Of a DNA stretch of 64,000 bases, positions 25,228-33,742 are shown piece by piece. Every line of letters starts with the position of its first letter. Position 1 is the stretch's first letter. Source of the DNA: Cryobacterium aureum (GTDB taxonomy: Bacteria; Actinomycetota; Actinomycetes; Actinomycetales; Microbacteriaceae); contig NZ_PPTG01000025.1 of assembly GCF_002954245.1 (NCBI RefSeq), positions 124,001-188,000 of the forward strand, in the 5' to 3' direction. The notes under the pieces were generated by a model that was given only the letters and a program-made list of their open reading frames with translations, did no database searches and was not told where the DNA came from. The position numbers and the translations under genes are program-made.

Positions 25228-25662
25228 CTACTGTTTGGTGCCCTGGTCGGGCGCTGGGGCGGCGTTCTTGGCCAGCAGGTCGCGGATCTCGGTGAGCAGG
25301 TCGAGCTCGGTCGTTGGGTCGGCCACGACCTCGGACGGCACTCCGGCGGAGCGGCGACGGTCCTGGGCTTCCTTCAGCTTGTTCAGCGGCAGCACGATCA
25401 CGAAATAGACGACCGCGGCGATCAGCAGAAAGTTTATGAGCGCGCCGATGACGGCACCGAACAGGATGAAGTCGCCGCCGGGAAGCGGTACACGGAGGGT
25501 TTCGGCGAGCGACTCGGCCTTGAAGATACCGGCGATGAGCGGGTTGAAGATACTCGTGACGATGGCGGTGACGAGCGCGGTGAACGCTGTACCGATGACG
25601 ACGGCGACCGCAAGGTCGATGACGTTGCCGCGCATGATGAATTCTTTGAAACCGTTGATCAC
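25228..25662 (-). CDS. mscL: Large-conductance mechanosensitive channel
   Basis: A 144-residue MscL. The family N-terminus is recognisable as INGFKEFIMRGNVIDLAVAV, followed by TM1, a periplasmic loop (LAETLRVPLPGGDFILFGAV) and TM2, then a cytoplasmic helix (TTELDLLTEIRDLLAKN). The channel opens on hypo-osmotic membrane tension. GTG at 25662 is chosen because GGAG lies 6 nt upstream and the protein then begins where homologues do. An ATG at 25710, 4 nt after the FmdB stop, would add 16 residues and remains possible. It sits downstream of fmdB-like and 5-FCL genes on the same strand. Confidence 0.92.
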   Translation of the reverse strand: MINGFKEFIMRGNVIDLAVAVVIGTAFTALVTAIVTSIFNPLIAGIFKAESLAETLRVPLPGGDFILFGAVIGALINFLLIAAVVYFVIVLPLNKLKEAQDRRRSAGVPSEVVADPTTELDLLTEIRDLLAKNAAPAPDQGTKQ

Positions 25663-25714
25663 GGGGTGCTCCAAACGGATGACTTGGGCGACCGTCTTTG
25701 TCAGCGCCATCTAT

Positions 25715-26092
25715 CTAGGACGCCTTCGCGGCCGGGACGGAGGAGGAGGAGGAGGAGGAGGAAGAAGAAGACGCCGAGCTGACTTTCCTCGCCGGTGTAC
25801 TGTCGGACTTCTTCTCGGACTTGGTTTCGGCGGGTTTGCTCGCCGCAGAATCGGACTTGTCGGCTGATTTCTCGGCCGGCTTGCGGTCGAGATTCGGGTT
25901 GGACCGCTTTGCATCGGACTTGGAGTCGTTGCTATAGAAACCGGAGCCACTGAAGGTCACGCCGATCGACGAAAACACCTTGCGCAGCTTTCCCTGGCAG
26001 GTCGGGCACACCGTGAGCGAGTGGTCGGTGAAGGCCTGCTGGATATCGAAAGCGGTGTCGCACTCGGTGCAACGGTAAGAGTAGGTAGGCAC
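25715..26092 (-). CDS. FmdB-type zinc-ribbon protein with poly-Ser tail
   Basis: A 125-residue protein. Residues 1-45 are the FmdB/CxxC regulatory zinc ribbon (MPTYSYRCTECDTAFDIQQA, then CPTCQGKLRKVFSSIGV) with two CxxC pairs. The C-terminal 75 residues are Lys/Ser/Asp-rich and end in a run of serines, encoded by a GGA/AGA trinucleotide repeat at about 25739-25772 (plus strand). In Actinobacteria this gene stands between 5-FCL and MscL, as here. Role unknown; family members are putative regulators. The tail is likely disordered and variable in length. Confidence 0.85.
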   Translation of the reverse strand: MPTYSYRCTECDTAFDIQQAFTDHSLTVCPTCQGKLRKVFSSIGVTFSGSGFYSNDSKSDAKRSNPNLDRKPAEKSADKSDSAASKPAETKSEKKSDSTPARKVSSASSSSSSSSSSSVPAAKAS

Positions 26093-26199
26093 TGCATCTC
26101 CAGCTGGTTGAGCCGACAGGCAAACGCCTGCCAGTACTAAGGTTATGCGCGCCCAAGGGCCTGCACGTTCAGAATGCTGGACTTGAGCGATGAAAACGG

Positions 26200-26778
26200 T
26201 CAGAAAGCGATGATTCGGGTCGGCGTTACGAGGCCGTTGACCGGCTGATCGTGCACTTCCCGGGGAACTTCCTGCAGATATTCACTGTCGAACACCACGG
26301 CGTAGACCGGCGGGCACTTCTCCATCGATCCGAGGGTCTTGTCGAAATAGCCGCGACCCCAGCCCATGCGCAGGCCATCACCGCCGACCGCTGCCGCTGG
26401 CACGATGATGAGGTCGACATCGTTGATGGCTATCGGGCCGAGCAAGGTACCCACGGCCTCCGGTACCCCGGAAATTCCGGTAAATTCCTCGTCACCGTCG
26501 CCGACGGTCCAATCGAGCAGGCCGTCTTCGCGCGAAATCGGAAACAGAATACGGATGCCTTCTGCCGTGGCCCAATTGAGAAAGGGTCGGGTATCGGGTT
26601 CATTGCGGGCCGATAAATAGCAGGAGATCGACCGTGCCGACAGGTCGAGCACGAGACTTTGCAAGTTTTCGGTGAAGCCGGCCGTGGCCGCCTCGCGTTC
26701 CGATGAGGTCATGTTCTGGCGACGTTCGCGCAATTCCGCTCTCAGCGCACGCTTGTGATGACCTGTGTCGGAGTCCAT
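26200..26778 (-). CDS. 5-formyltetrahydrofolate cyclo-ligase
   Basis: A 192-residue enzyme that converts 5-formyl-THF to 5,10-methenyl-THF using ATP. The family motif GGDGLRMGWGRGYFDKTL is present near residue 145, with the N-terminal HHKRALRAELRERRQNMTSS helix. ATG 26778 is preferred with AGGA upstream; ATG 26787 is 9 bp earlier. In-frame starts further upstream would overlap the divergent galU. Only 34 bp separate its start from galU, so promoters of the two overlap. Length fits the family. Confidence 0.88.
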   Translation of the reverse strand: MDSDTGHHKRALRAELRERRQNMTSSEREAATAGFTENLQSLVLDLSARSISCYLSARNEPDTRPFLNWATAEGIRILFPISREDGLLDWTVGDGDEEFTGISGVPEAVGTLLGPIAINDVDLIIVPAAAVGGDGLRMGWGRGYFDKTLGSMEKCPPVYAVVFDSEYLQEVPREVHDQPVNGLVTPTRIIAF

Positions 26779-26812
26779 ATAAGGCATCCTACTTGCCACT
26801 AACCTAGTGCCC

Positions 26813-27706
26813 ATGGGTACCCCGATAACTAAAGCCGTCATTCCCGCAGCTGGACTGGGCACACGCTTCCTCCCAGCGACCAAGGCCATGCCGAAGGAGA
26901 TGTTGCCGGTCGTTGACAAGCCGGCGATTCAATATGTCGTCGAGGAAGCCGTCGCGGCCGGCCTCAGCGACGTGCTGATGGTCACCGGACGCAATAAGAA
27001 TGCCCTGGAGAACCACTTCGACCGCATGACCGAGCTGGAGGCGATGCTCGAACGCAAGGGCGACCAGACCCGGCTCGCCAAGGTGCGCGAATCCAACGAA
27101 CTCGCCGACATCCACTATGTGCGCCAGGGCGACCCGCGCGGACTCGGCCACGCCGTGCTGCGCGCACGCATGCACGTGGGTAACGAGCCGTTTGCTGTGC
27201 TACTCGGTGACGACATCATCGACGCCCGAGACCCCCTGCTGACCCGGATGCTCGAGGAACAGGTGAAGCGCGGCGCCAGCATCGTTGCCCTCCTCGAGGT
27301 CGATCCCTCGCAGATCCACATGTACGGTGCGGCCGCGGTGGAAACCACCGACGACCCCGACGTCGTACGCATCACCGGTCTGGTCGAGAAGCCCAGCACC
27401 GCCGATGCCCCCTCGAACCTTGCCATCATCGGCCGCTACGTGCTGCGCCCCGAAGTCTTCGATATTCTGGAACACACGGCGCCCGGCAAGGGCAATGAGA
27501 TTCAGCTCACCGACGCCCTGCAGGAGATGGCCGTCAATCCCGAGGCGACGGGCGGTGTGTATGGTCTGATCTTTCGCGGTCGGCGTTACGACACCGGTGA
27601 CCGGCTCGACTACATCAAGGCCATCGTGCAGCTCGCCGTCGATCGTGAAGATCTCGGAGCCGACCTCAAACCGTGGCTGCGCGAATTCGTCGCCACGCTC
27701 GAATAG
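26813..27706 (+). CDS. galU: UTP-glucose-1-phosphate uridylyltransferase
   Basis: A 297-residue nucleotidyltransferase that makes UDP-glucose from UTP and glucose-1-phosphate for envelope polysaccharides. The nucleotide-binding signature is VIPAAGLGTRFLPATKAMPK, followed by EMLPVVDKPAIQYVVEEAV. The active-site VEKP is present, and RGRRYDTGDRLDYIKAIVQL closes the fold. ATG 26813 lies 7 nt after TAACCT (26800-26805), a good -10 element, and has no ribosome-binding site, so the mRNA is probably leaderless. A GTG two codons earlier (26807) is possible. Confidence 0.92.
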   Translation: MGTPITKAVIPAAGLGTRFLPATKAMPKEMLPVVDKPAIQYVVEEAVAAGLSDVLMVTGRNKNALENHFDRMTELEAMLERKGDQTRLAKVRESNELADIHYVRQGDPRGLGHAVLRARMHVGNEPFAVLLGDDIIDARDPLLTRMLEEQVKRGASIVALLEVDPSQIHMYGAAAVETTDDPDVVRITGLVEKPSTADAPSNLAIIGRYVLRPEVFDILEHTAPGKGNEIQLTDALQEMAVNPEATGGVYGLIFRGRRYDTGDRLDYIKAIVQLAVDREDLGADLKPWLREFVATLE

Positions 27707-27746
27707 ATCATCACCCAGCTTCCATTCAATAACAGACAGGCGAACC

Positions 27747-28406
27747 GTGCCGATCGCAATTCCGACCCTTCGTGAGGGCGCCGTCTCTCTGCGCCCCATC
27801 CGCTTGCGCGATGCGCGCACCCTCGAGGGCGAATTGCTGGCCAACCGGTCCTGGCTGCGTAAATGGGAGGCGACGAATCCTTACGCGCCGATGTCCTTTG
27901 ACACGCGCGCGAGCATCCGAAGCCTGCTGACCCACTCGCGGTCGGGCAACGGTCTCCCGTTCATCGTGGAACAGAACGGTGAACTGGCCGGTCAGCTCAA
28001 CGTGTCGTCGATCACCTGGGGGTCGCTGTCGTCGGCGACGATTGGATATTGGGTGAGTGAGAAGTTCGCCGGCCAGTCGGTCACTCCAACGGCAGTGGCG
28101 CTCGCCACCGATTATTGCTTTTACCAGTTGGGCCTGCACCGCATGGAAATTTGCATCCGCCCCGAGAACAAGGCCAGCCTTCGCGTCGTTGAGAAACTCG
28201 GCTTTCGATATGAAGGTCTGCGCCGCCGCTACATCCACATCAACGGTGACTGGCGCGATCACTTTTGCTTCGGTCTGGTTGCCGAGGAACTCAGCCAGGG
28301 CGTTATGCGCCGCTGGCAAGACGGCCTGGTACCAGCGGATGCCGCGAGCGTCACCGCGGCAGATCTCGAGTCGGCCGCGCATCCGGTGCGTGTCATCACC
28401 CGATGA
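27747..28406 (+). CDS. RimJ/RimL-like GNAT N-acetyltransferase
   Basis: A 219-residue acetyltransferase. The fold starts SLRPIRLRDARTLEGELLAN. Further family parts are VSSITWGSLSSATIGYWVSE and FYQLGLHRMEICIRPENKAS, and RVVEKLGFRYEGLRRRYIHI is the acetyl-CoA-binding part. RimJ-type enzymes acetylate ribosomal-protein N-termini, but close relatives act on other substrates. GTG 27747 with AGG 7 nt upstream begins the conserved reading (MPIAIPTLREGAVSL). It follows galU by 40 bp and is probably co-transcribed; this gene pair is conserved in Micrococcales. Confidence 0.85.
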   Translation: MPIAIPTLREGAVSLRPIRLRDARTLEGELLANRSWLRKWEATNPYAPMSFDTRASIRSLLTHSRSGNGLPFIVEQNGELAGQLNVSSITWGSLSSATIGYWVSEKFAGQSVTPTAVALATDYCFYQLGLHRMEICIRPENKASLRVVEKLGFRYEGLRRRYIHINGDWRDHFCFGLVAEELSQGVMRRWQDGLVPADAASVTAADLESAAHPVRVITR

Positions 28407-28511
28407 CATTGAAGGATTTGCCTGTTCGGGGGCAGAATCAGTGCATTAAGTTGGGTGACACACCGAGAGTAATCCTCGGCGGATGCGCCCGCGCCTCTTA
28501 CCGTTGTCAAC

Positions 28512-29441
28512 ATGAGTAATGAGGCATTGGGTGGCGGGGTCATGGTGGCGGTGGCTGCTGTGCTCTGGGTCGCCTACCTGATGCCCACCTGGTCGCGTCG
28601 CAAGCAGTACCAGGCGACCGAACGAAATGCGGTGCGATTGCAGCAAACACTGCGTATTCTGGCGGAAACAGCCGAGGTTCCGCAGCAAGTGCGGCTCGAA
28701 GCGACGGCCCGCACCGTGGCCGAGCAGCAGCGCGTGCTGGCGCGGGTCGAACAGTCCGAGCGGGCTGAAGCGCAGACGATAGCGGATGCCGCCCGCGACG
28801 TTCGCCGCGCCGCCGCCGCGGTAGCCGCCGCGTCCACGCCGCGCCTGCCGGAGTCGCCGGGGAAGAAACTTCGGCGTCTTCGTCGCTTTCGGAGCATGGT
28901 GTCGCTGATTCTGCTGGCCGGCCTCGTGTTGGCCGGGTCTGGGATTGCACCCGCGCTGGCCGGCTCATTCACCACCCTGGTCAGCGGCGGAGTCGTCATG
29001 GTCGCCGCGTTCGGCATCCTGGGCCGACTGGCGACGGTCGCCCGCTCGGCCCGCATCGTGCGACTGGAAGCCCCGGTGGAGCTGCCCGTGTTGATCGGTC
29101 AGACCTTCGAACCCGTTCAGTTGGAAGAAAGTCCGGCCGTCGCGGCGACCTGGACTCCGCAACCGCTGCCACGAGCGCTGCACCTCTCCCGCGGATCCAT
29201 CGCGCAAACGGCGATGGCATCCGTTGAAGCGGCCAACCAGCTACGCAAGGCCGCCGCCGAGGCGGAGGTTGCCCGTCGTGCCGCCGCGCTTGCCGAGGAA
29301 GCCAATCGGGCGGTCACGCCGATCGCCCGACCTGCTGTTGCTGCGGTGCCGAGTCGATTTGCGTCGATGGGCATCGTCGGCGAGACAGAACCGGGCATGA
29401 CCGACCTCGACGCCGTGCTGCGTCGCCGTCGCGCGGTCTAA
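28512..29441 (+). CDS. Membrane protein with coiled-coil region
   Basis: A 309-residue protein. TM1 is near residues 8-25 (GVMVAVAAVLWVAYLMP), followed by an Arg/Gln/Ala-rich helical coiled coil (35-110). A paired hydrophobic region follows (SMVSLILLAGLVLAGSGIAP and SGGVVMVAAFGILGRLA, about 127-175), then a proline/alanine tail with another helical stretch. ATG 28512 lies 7 nt after TACCGT and lacks a ribosome-binding site, suggesting a leaderless transcript. Homologues occur downstream of GNAT genes in Microbacteriaceae, sometimes mislabelled large exoprotein. Function unknown. Confidence 0.75.
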   Translation: MSNEALGGGVMVAVAAVLWVAYLMPTWSRRKQYQATERNAVRLQQTLRILAETAEVPQQVRLEATARTVAEQQRVLARVEQSERAEAQTIADAARDVRRAAAAVAAASTPRLPESPGKKLRRLRRFRSMVSLILLAGLVLAGSGIAPALAGSFTTLVSGGVVMVAAFGILGRLATVARSARIVRLEAPVELPVLIGQTFEPVQLEESPAVAATWTPQPLPRALHLSRGSIAQTAMASVEAANQLRKAAAEAEVARRAAALAEEANRAVTPIARPAVAAVPSRFASMGIVGETEPGMTDLDAVLRRRRAV

Positions 29442-29506
29442 TTGACGCACCGCGCTCAAAACGGCAAAACTGTCGGCCAGCCCGTGATATTCTTCAAAGG
29501 CAGTTT

Positions 29507-29582
29507 GGGGCTATGGCGCAGTTGGTAGCGCGTCTCGTTCGCAATGAGAAGGTCAGGAGTTCGAATCTCCTTAGCTCCACCA
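29507..29582 (+). tRNA. tRNA-Ala(CGC); left attachment site
   Basis: A complete cloverleaf: acceptor GGGGCTA/TAGCTCC (one G-T), D-arm GCGCAGTTGGTAGCGC, anticodon stem TCTCG/TGAGA with loop TTCGCAA (anticodon CGC), T-arm GGAGTTCGAATCTCC, and encoded CCA at 29580-29582. Positions 29532-29581 recur at 45113-45162, so the tRNA 3' half is the attachment core of a genomic island and the integration kept this copy functional. Confidence 0.96.
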
Positions 29583-29590
29583 CACTAGAT

Positions 29591-29629
29591 ACCCGGTCAG
29601 AACCATTTTCGGTTCGACCGGGTATTTTT
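29591..29629 (+). terminator. Terminator after tRNA-Ala (island-borne)
   Basis: ACCCGGTC (29591-29598) pairs with GACCGGGT (29616-29623), extended inside by GAACC/GGTTC, followed by ATTTTT. It lies on the island side of the junction and replaces the original tRNA terminator, which now sits beyond the right repeat. Confidence 0.85.
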
Positions 29630-30174
29630 CGGTTTTCGGCGGCGTGCACAATTTCTTGCACAACCTGCCTACATTTGGCCGCTTTTCAGTCTCTCGGGGT
29701 CTGTCTCAATCCGACAAAGCCGACAAAGCCGACGAAGAGGCCGAGGTGAAGAGTGACCCCGAGGTCGTGTACGGCGTCGAATGGAGTATGAAGAAGTACA
29801 AGACGATCTACTCGGTGCCTGTCAAGGCGAATATGGTGCAGCTTGGTTTCCTGAGCGTCAATAATGCGAAGGTGGGTGCCATCGGCGGCCCGCAGCGTGC
29901 TGCGGTCCTCTGGACGTCGAGTTGACGAGAAGGCAGTACGGCGCAACGAACGCTTGACGAAGCGTTATTCAGACAACTCGGCTGAGCACGCCGCGGACTC
30001 GGCCCGCCAGCTCCACGAGCTGTCTGCAGAATTGGCTCGGAGCGATTGACCCACGTTCGAGCGATAACGCATTCGTTACAAAAAACGAGCGATGACACCG
30101 TTTAAGTCACGCCGATTCTAGATCAGGCCCGCCGCCGCGCCCGAAGCGACCAGATGGCCGGCGTGAATACTGTT
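29630..30174. other. Island left end, no supported gene
   Basis: A 545-bp stretch after the tRNA terminator. A 93-codon frame (29644-29925) has no ribosome-binding site and no recognisable family; part of it is a short repeat (GACAAAGCC, GACAAAGCC, GACGAAGAG). A 10-bp motif CGAGCGATRA occurs at 30057 and 30087. No integrase is detectable. I see nothing I would call a gene. Confidence 0.5.
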
Positions 30175-31527
30175 TCAGTCCTCCAGCGCTTCGCCCTGTT
30201 TCTCGGGGAGCCCGAAAGCGCCGAGGGCCGCAACCACAAAGAACACGGCGAAGACCGTGAATAGGAGGCCGGTCCCGCCCGTTTCGCGCAGCATCGGTAC
30301 GGCCAGCGGCGCCAGGATTGCGGCGATCCGCCCGATGCCGGCCGCCCATCCGGCTCCGGTGGCTCGAATGCGGGTGGGGTAGAGCTCGGGGGTCACGGCA
30401 TACAGCGCTCCCCACGCGCCGAGGTTGAAGAAGGAGAGCAGCATGCCAGCACCGATCACCTGGGTGGCGTCGCCGGCGACCCCGAAAAGCGCCGCCGAGA
30501 GTGCCGAGCCGGTGAGGAACACTGCGAGGGTCCGGCGCCGCCCCCACCGTTCGATCAGGTACGCCGAGGCAGCATATCCCGGCAGTTGGGCCACGGTGAT
30601 AATGAGCGTGTACGCGAAGGAGCGAACAAGGGAGAGTCCCGACGCGACCAGGATGGTCGGAAGCCAGATAAAGGCACCATAGTAGGAGAAGTTCACGCAG
30701 AACCAGACCAGCCACAACGCACCGGTTCGGCGACGCAGGCCGCGCGACCACAGCGCGGTGACGCGTGGCTTGGCGGCGGGAATAGTCGGCCCTGGACTCG
30801 TCGCCGCAGGCAGTGCCAAATCATCGGGTGCAGCGGTGACTCCGGCGGACTTTTCGAAGCGTCGGACGGTCGACTCCGCGTCCTGGAAGCGGTTGCGCGA
30901 TTCGAGGAAGCGAACCGACTCCGGCAGCCGCAGCCGCACGACCACCGCGTACAGGGCCGGAGCCGCTCCAATAGCCAGCGCCCAGCGCCAACCGTCGGCC
31001 GAAGACGGTACAACGAGAAACCCGATCACGGCGGAAAGGGTCCAGCCGATGGCCCAGAAGGATTCGAGGAAGACGATGATGCGGCCACGAATTCGTGGCG
31101 GCGCGAATTCGCTCACGAGCGTCGAGGCGACCGGAAGCTCACCGCCGAGACCGAGCCCAACGACGAATCGCCAGGCGATGAGTACGGCCACGGAACCGGA
31201 CAATGCCGACGCTCCCGTCGCGAGTCCGTAGACGAGCAGGGTGAGTGCGAAAACCTGGCGTCGACCGATGCGGTCTGCCAGCAAACCGCCGAGGACGGCG
31301 CCAACGGCCATGCCGATGAACCCGGCGGACGCGATCCAGGACAGTTCTGCGTCTGTGGTATTCCATTGCACCGCCAATTGGGCAAGGACGAAGGAGATGA
31401 GTCCAATGTCCATCGCATCCAGGGCCCAGCCCAGGCCGGAACCCACGAGCACGCTGCGGTGCTCCCGGGTAAACGGAAGCGCGTCCAATCGCTCAGATCG
31501 ACTGGAACGTGCGCGAACTTCAGCCAT
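30175..31527 (-). CDS. MFS transporter (aromatic acid/NiaP-like)
   Basis: A 450-residue major-facilitator permease with 12 predicted segments. The N-terminal family motifs are LGWALDAMDIGLISFVLAQL (charged Asp in TM1) and GGLLADRIGRRQVFALTLLV (motif A between TM2 and TM3). LIERWGRRRTLAVFLTGSAL is the duplicate motif between TM8 and TM9. This branch includes AAHS aromatic-acid:H+ symporters and NiaP-like nicotinate carriers. ATG 31527 is preferred over TTG 31530; it overlaps the stop of the upstream frame (TGATG). It is in the same island as the dioxygenase operon and could be a second uptake route for the aromatic substrate; this is inference. Confidence 0.85.
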   Translation of the reverse strand: MAEVRARSSRSERLDALPFTREHRSVLVGSGLGWALDAMDIGLISFVLAQLAVQWNTTDAELSWIASAGFIGMAVGAVLGGLLADRIGRRQVFALTLLVYGLATGASALSGSVAVLIAWRFVVGLGLGGELPVASTLVSEFAPPRIRGRIIVFLESFWAIGWTLSAVIGFLVVPSSADGWRWALAIGAAPALYAVVVRLRLPESVRFLESRNRFQDAESTVRRFEKSAGVTAAPDDLALPAATSPGPTIPAAKPRVTALWSRGLRRRTGALWLVWFCVNFSYYGAFIWLPTILVASGLSLVRSFAYTLIITVAQLPGYAASAYLIERWGRRRTLAVFLTGSALSAALFGVAGDATQVIGAGMLLSFFNLGAWGALYAVTPELYPTRIRATGAGWAAGIGRIAAILAPLAVPMLRETGGTGLLFTVFAVFFVVAALGAFGLPEKQGEALED

Positions 31528-31856
31528 CAAGTGTCCACTTCAGCGTTGGCGGCAATACGGCAAACTGAGGGTAAAGCGTCCACCGGATAACCGAACTCTA
31601 TTGCACGCCCCTCCCTCGCCTGCCGCGCGGCGGCGTTACGCCCTCGCGGGGCGGTGCGGGCCAGGTAGATTTCCCCAGGGATCGCACCGAACTGGGTGTG
31701 TCCACCCAGCACCCAGATCTGGAAAACAAGGTTCGTCGCGCCGCAACGCGGGCGCGTCGAATCCGTGAGCACGAAGTCAGGTTCATCGCTCTGGTCACCA
31801 TCGGATGCCGCCACCGAAAGTCCCATCGCCCTGGCCTTCCTCAACTCGACGGCCAC
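31527..31856 (-). CDS. Hypothetical protein coupled to the MFS gene
   Basis: A 109-residue frame starting at GTG 31856 behind a good GAGGGAGA ribosome-binding site. Its TGA overlaps the MFS start codon, so coupling is possible. The sequence (VAVELRKARAMGLSVAASDG … IWVLGGHTQFGAIPGEIYLA …) matches no family I know. It lies beside resolvase remnants and may be a chance or chimeric frame. Confidence 0.35.
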   Translation of the reverse strand: MAVELRKARAMGLSVAASDGDQSDEPDFVLTDSTRPRCGATNLVFQIWVLGGHTQFGAIPGEIYLARTAPRGRNAAARQAREGRAIEFGYPVDALPSVCRIAANAEVDT

Positions 31857-31895
31857 GAATTCTCCCTCTCCATCCGAAAGTAACCCACGAATGTG

Positions 31896-32137
31896 TCAGG
31901 CGAGCATGTTCTGCGTCGATCGACCCAGCCGATCCGGGGTCGTGATCACGAGGGTGTCGCTGTCTTGGAGTGCGTCGAGTGCACGGTCGAACTGGGGCGT
32001 GATGCTCGAGCACCGGAGATGCCGTGGTCGACGTAGAGGTCGTCACGCCGGACGCCAGCGGCGAGGATGTCGATCTGTTGGTGGTCGGTGGACTGCTGCC
32101 GCGTGGATACACGCGCGTCGCCGATCAGTTTCGTCAT
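31896..32137 (-). pseudogene. Serine resolvase remnant
   Basis: The N-terminus is a textbook resolvase/invertase start: MTKLIGDARVSTRQQSTDHQ, then LAAGVRRDDLYVDHGISGAR, with catalytic Ser10-type serine in RVSTRQQ. After SGARASRP a frameshift occurs. The other frame continues with FDRALDALQDSDTLVITT and PDRLGRSTQNMLA and then stops at 31896. The E-helix and DNA-binding domain are missing. It belongs to the Tn3-type resolvase/invertase family. Dead copy; a res-like repeat region precedes it. Confidence 0.82.
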
Positions 32138-32149
32138 TTCTGCTCTTGG

Positions 32150-32215
32150 GGTGTCTCATAACCAACGGCGAGTACCACAGTTATAAGCATGCGGTTATGC
32201 GACGTAGTTATGAAA
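32150..32215. repeat. Possible res site of the resolvase
   Basis: Four copies of the half-site GTTATR occur within 60 bp: inverted CATAAC (32157-32162), GTTATA (near 32180), GGTTATG (32193-32199) and AGTTATGA (32207-32214). They lie directly upstream of the resolvase start, where res sites are expected. Confidence 0.4.
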
Positions 32216-32902
32216 ATCGGCGCGCCGCAAGATTCCGGTGACTCTGAGGAAGCTCAGGTGGCGGACCGGTGACGTGGACCGAAAGAAGGTCGCCGAAGCC
32301 CCTGAGCCACGCGGGCGTCGAGCGTGGCTCGGGGGAACTGGAATACGACAGTTCAGAGCGTCGCGCAAGGTTCGCCGCGAGTCTTGAAGGCAAGGGAGAT
32401 CAGAAGACGATCAACGCGCGAATCCTCGCCGACGGTGAAAATGCCAAGCACCCGCGCAAAGCAGTCATGTCCCAGTCGGGGAAGACCGCCAGGCCACACC
32501 GCAGTAACAAGAACGGTGTGCAACAGCGGGACCACGGCGGCCTTTCCCGTTGACAACTCAGCTCAGCTGCCCCGCGTCGAGCAGGACCTCGGGCTGTTCT
32601 GGCGAGGCGACTCTGCTGCCACAAGGTCATGCCGGTAACTCTTGACCACCACACCCGGCCAGGGAAGAGGCCGCCTCGTGTTAAGAAAGTCGCGGTCACC
32701 GTCACCGTGCCGACCTACCCGGCCAAGATCAACGCGATGACTGCGGTCCGGACATTCGTCCGCGACCATTGCTGCTCGTCACGATGATGCCGCAGATATC
32801 GACAACCCCATCGTCACCGACCGCGACGCGCAACCCCCGCCTCATCGTCACCCACGGATCCGGCTTAGATTGCCCTGGTGGGTCCCAAATACCTTGACAT
32901 AA
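32216..32902. other. Degenerate stretch without supported genes
   Basis: About 690 bp between the resolvase remnant and the IclR gene. Short frames exist on both strands (for example 32269-32553 and 32353-32556) but none has a ribosome-binding site or a recognisable family. It may be eroded mobile-element sequence. Confidence 0.4.
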
Positions 32903-33742
32903 TCACACCAGCATGCCATGAAGTTTTTCCGCGGCGGCTTGGAGCAGGGCTCCGAGCTCGGCACGCAGTTTGTCTGACATCCGGTGGGCCGGCACCGAAA
33001 CATTCATGCCGAAGATCTCGCCGCTGGGGCTGGATACCGCGACGGCGACCGACATGACACCGTCTTCGCTCTCCTCTCGGCTGGTCGCGTAGCCGGTGTC
33101 CCGGATGGATTCCAGGGCTTGCTCCAACGCCGTTCGGGATGTAATTGAGCCTTGAGTGAGACCGGTGAGCTCTTCTTGGGGGTACAGGGTCCGCAGTTCA
33201 TCTGTGGTGAGACGGCTCATCATTGCTTTTCCTGTGGCAGTACAGTTGGCGGGCAGCGTGAGGCCCTGGCGGGAACCGACGCGTACGGCCCGTGAGCTTT
33301 CGATGGCATCAATGAAGCAGGTCTGGGCCCCTTCCAGCTTGGCGAAGTGAACCGTTTCGCCTGTTTCATTTGACAGTTGCTCTAATATGGGGCGAGTCAA
33401 GGATCGAATATCGACTTGACGTCTGATGGCGAAGGCAATGGAGCTTAGCGCCTGACCGGGCTCATAGGCTCGGGTGGACGGATTTTGCCGGACAAATCCG
33501 CGGTAAAGAAGCATCCCCATGAGCCGGTGGGCCGTGGACGACGCCACGCCGAGGTAGTTACTAGCGTCAGTTAGTCTGATACTTGGTCGCGTCTCGAATA
33601 ACAACAACAGGCGCAAGGCACTGTCAACAGATTCGATGCGATATTGCGGCGGCGGACCGTACCTGGACTGGGGTTCTGGCTCTACAGTGCTGATGCCACT
33701 TATCCTATCCCTTGGCCCAGTCTCGCGAGCTCGTGCCGCCAA
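32903..33742 (-). CDS. IclR-family regulator of the dioxygenase operon (PhtR-like)
   Basis: A regulator of up to 279 residues. The winged-helix domain contains YRIESVDSALRLLLLFETRP and RLTDASNYLGVASSTAHRLM, near residues 35-85. The IclR effector domain follows from about 110 (ETVHFAKLEGAQTCFIDAIE; ANCTATGKAMMSRLTTDELR). It is last in the catabolic operon and overlaps the aldolase gene by 43 bp if the TTG at 33742 is the start. No ribosome-binding site is visible there, so the true start is uncertain. The position after the decarboxylase gene corresponds to phtR in the Arthrobacter order. It probably binds the inverted repeats near 38357 and 43562. Confidence 0.82.
   Translation of the reverse strand: MAARARETGPRDRISGISTVEPEPQSRYGPPPQYRIESVDSALRLLLLFETRPSIRLTDASNYLGVASSTAHRLMGMLLYRGFVRQNPSTRAYEPGQALSSIAFAIRRQVDIRSLTRPILEQLSNETGETVHFAKLEGAQTCFIDAIESSRAVRVGSRQGLTLPANCTATGKAMMSRLTTDELRTLYPQEELTGLTQGSITSRTALEQALESIRDTGYATSREESEDGVMSVAVAVSSPSGEIFGMNVSVPAHRMSDKLRAELGALLQAAAEKLHGMLV

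Noticed and set aside
29644-29925. A 93-codon frame at the island left end
   Set aside because: No ribosome-binding site, no family, partly a short repeat; kept only as an unassigned region.
32269-32769. Several short frames between resolvase and IclR genes
   Set aside because: Mutually overlapping on both strands, without ribosome-binding sites or recognisable motifs.
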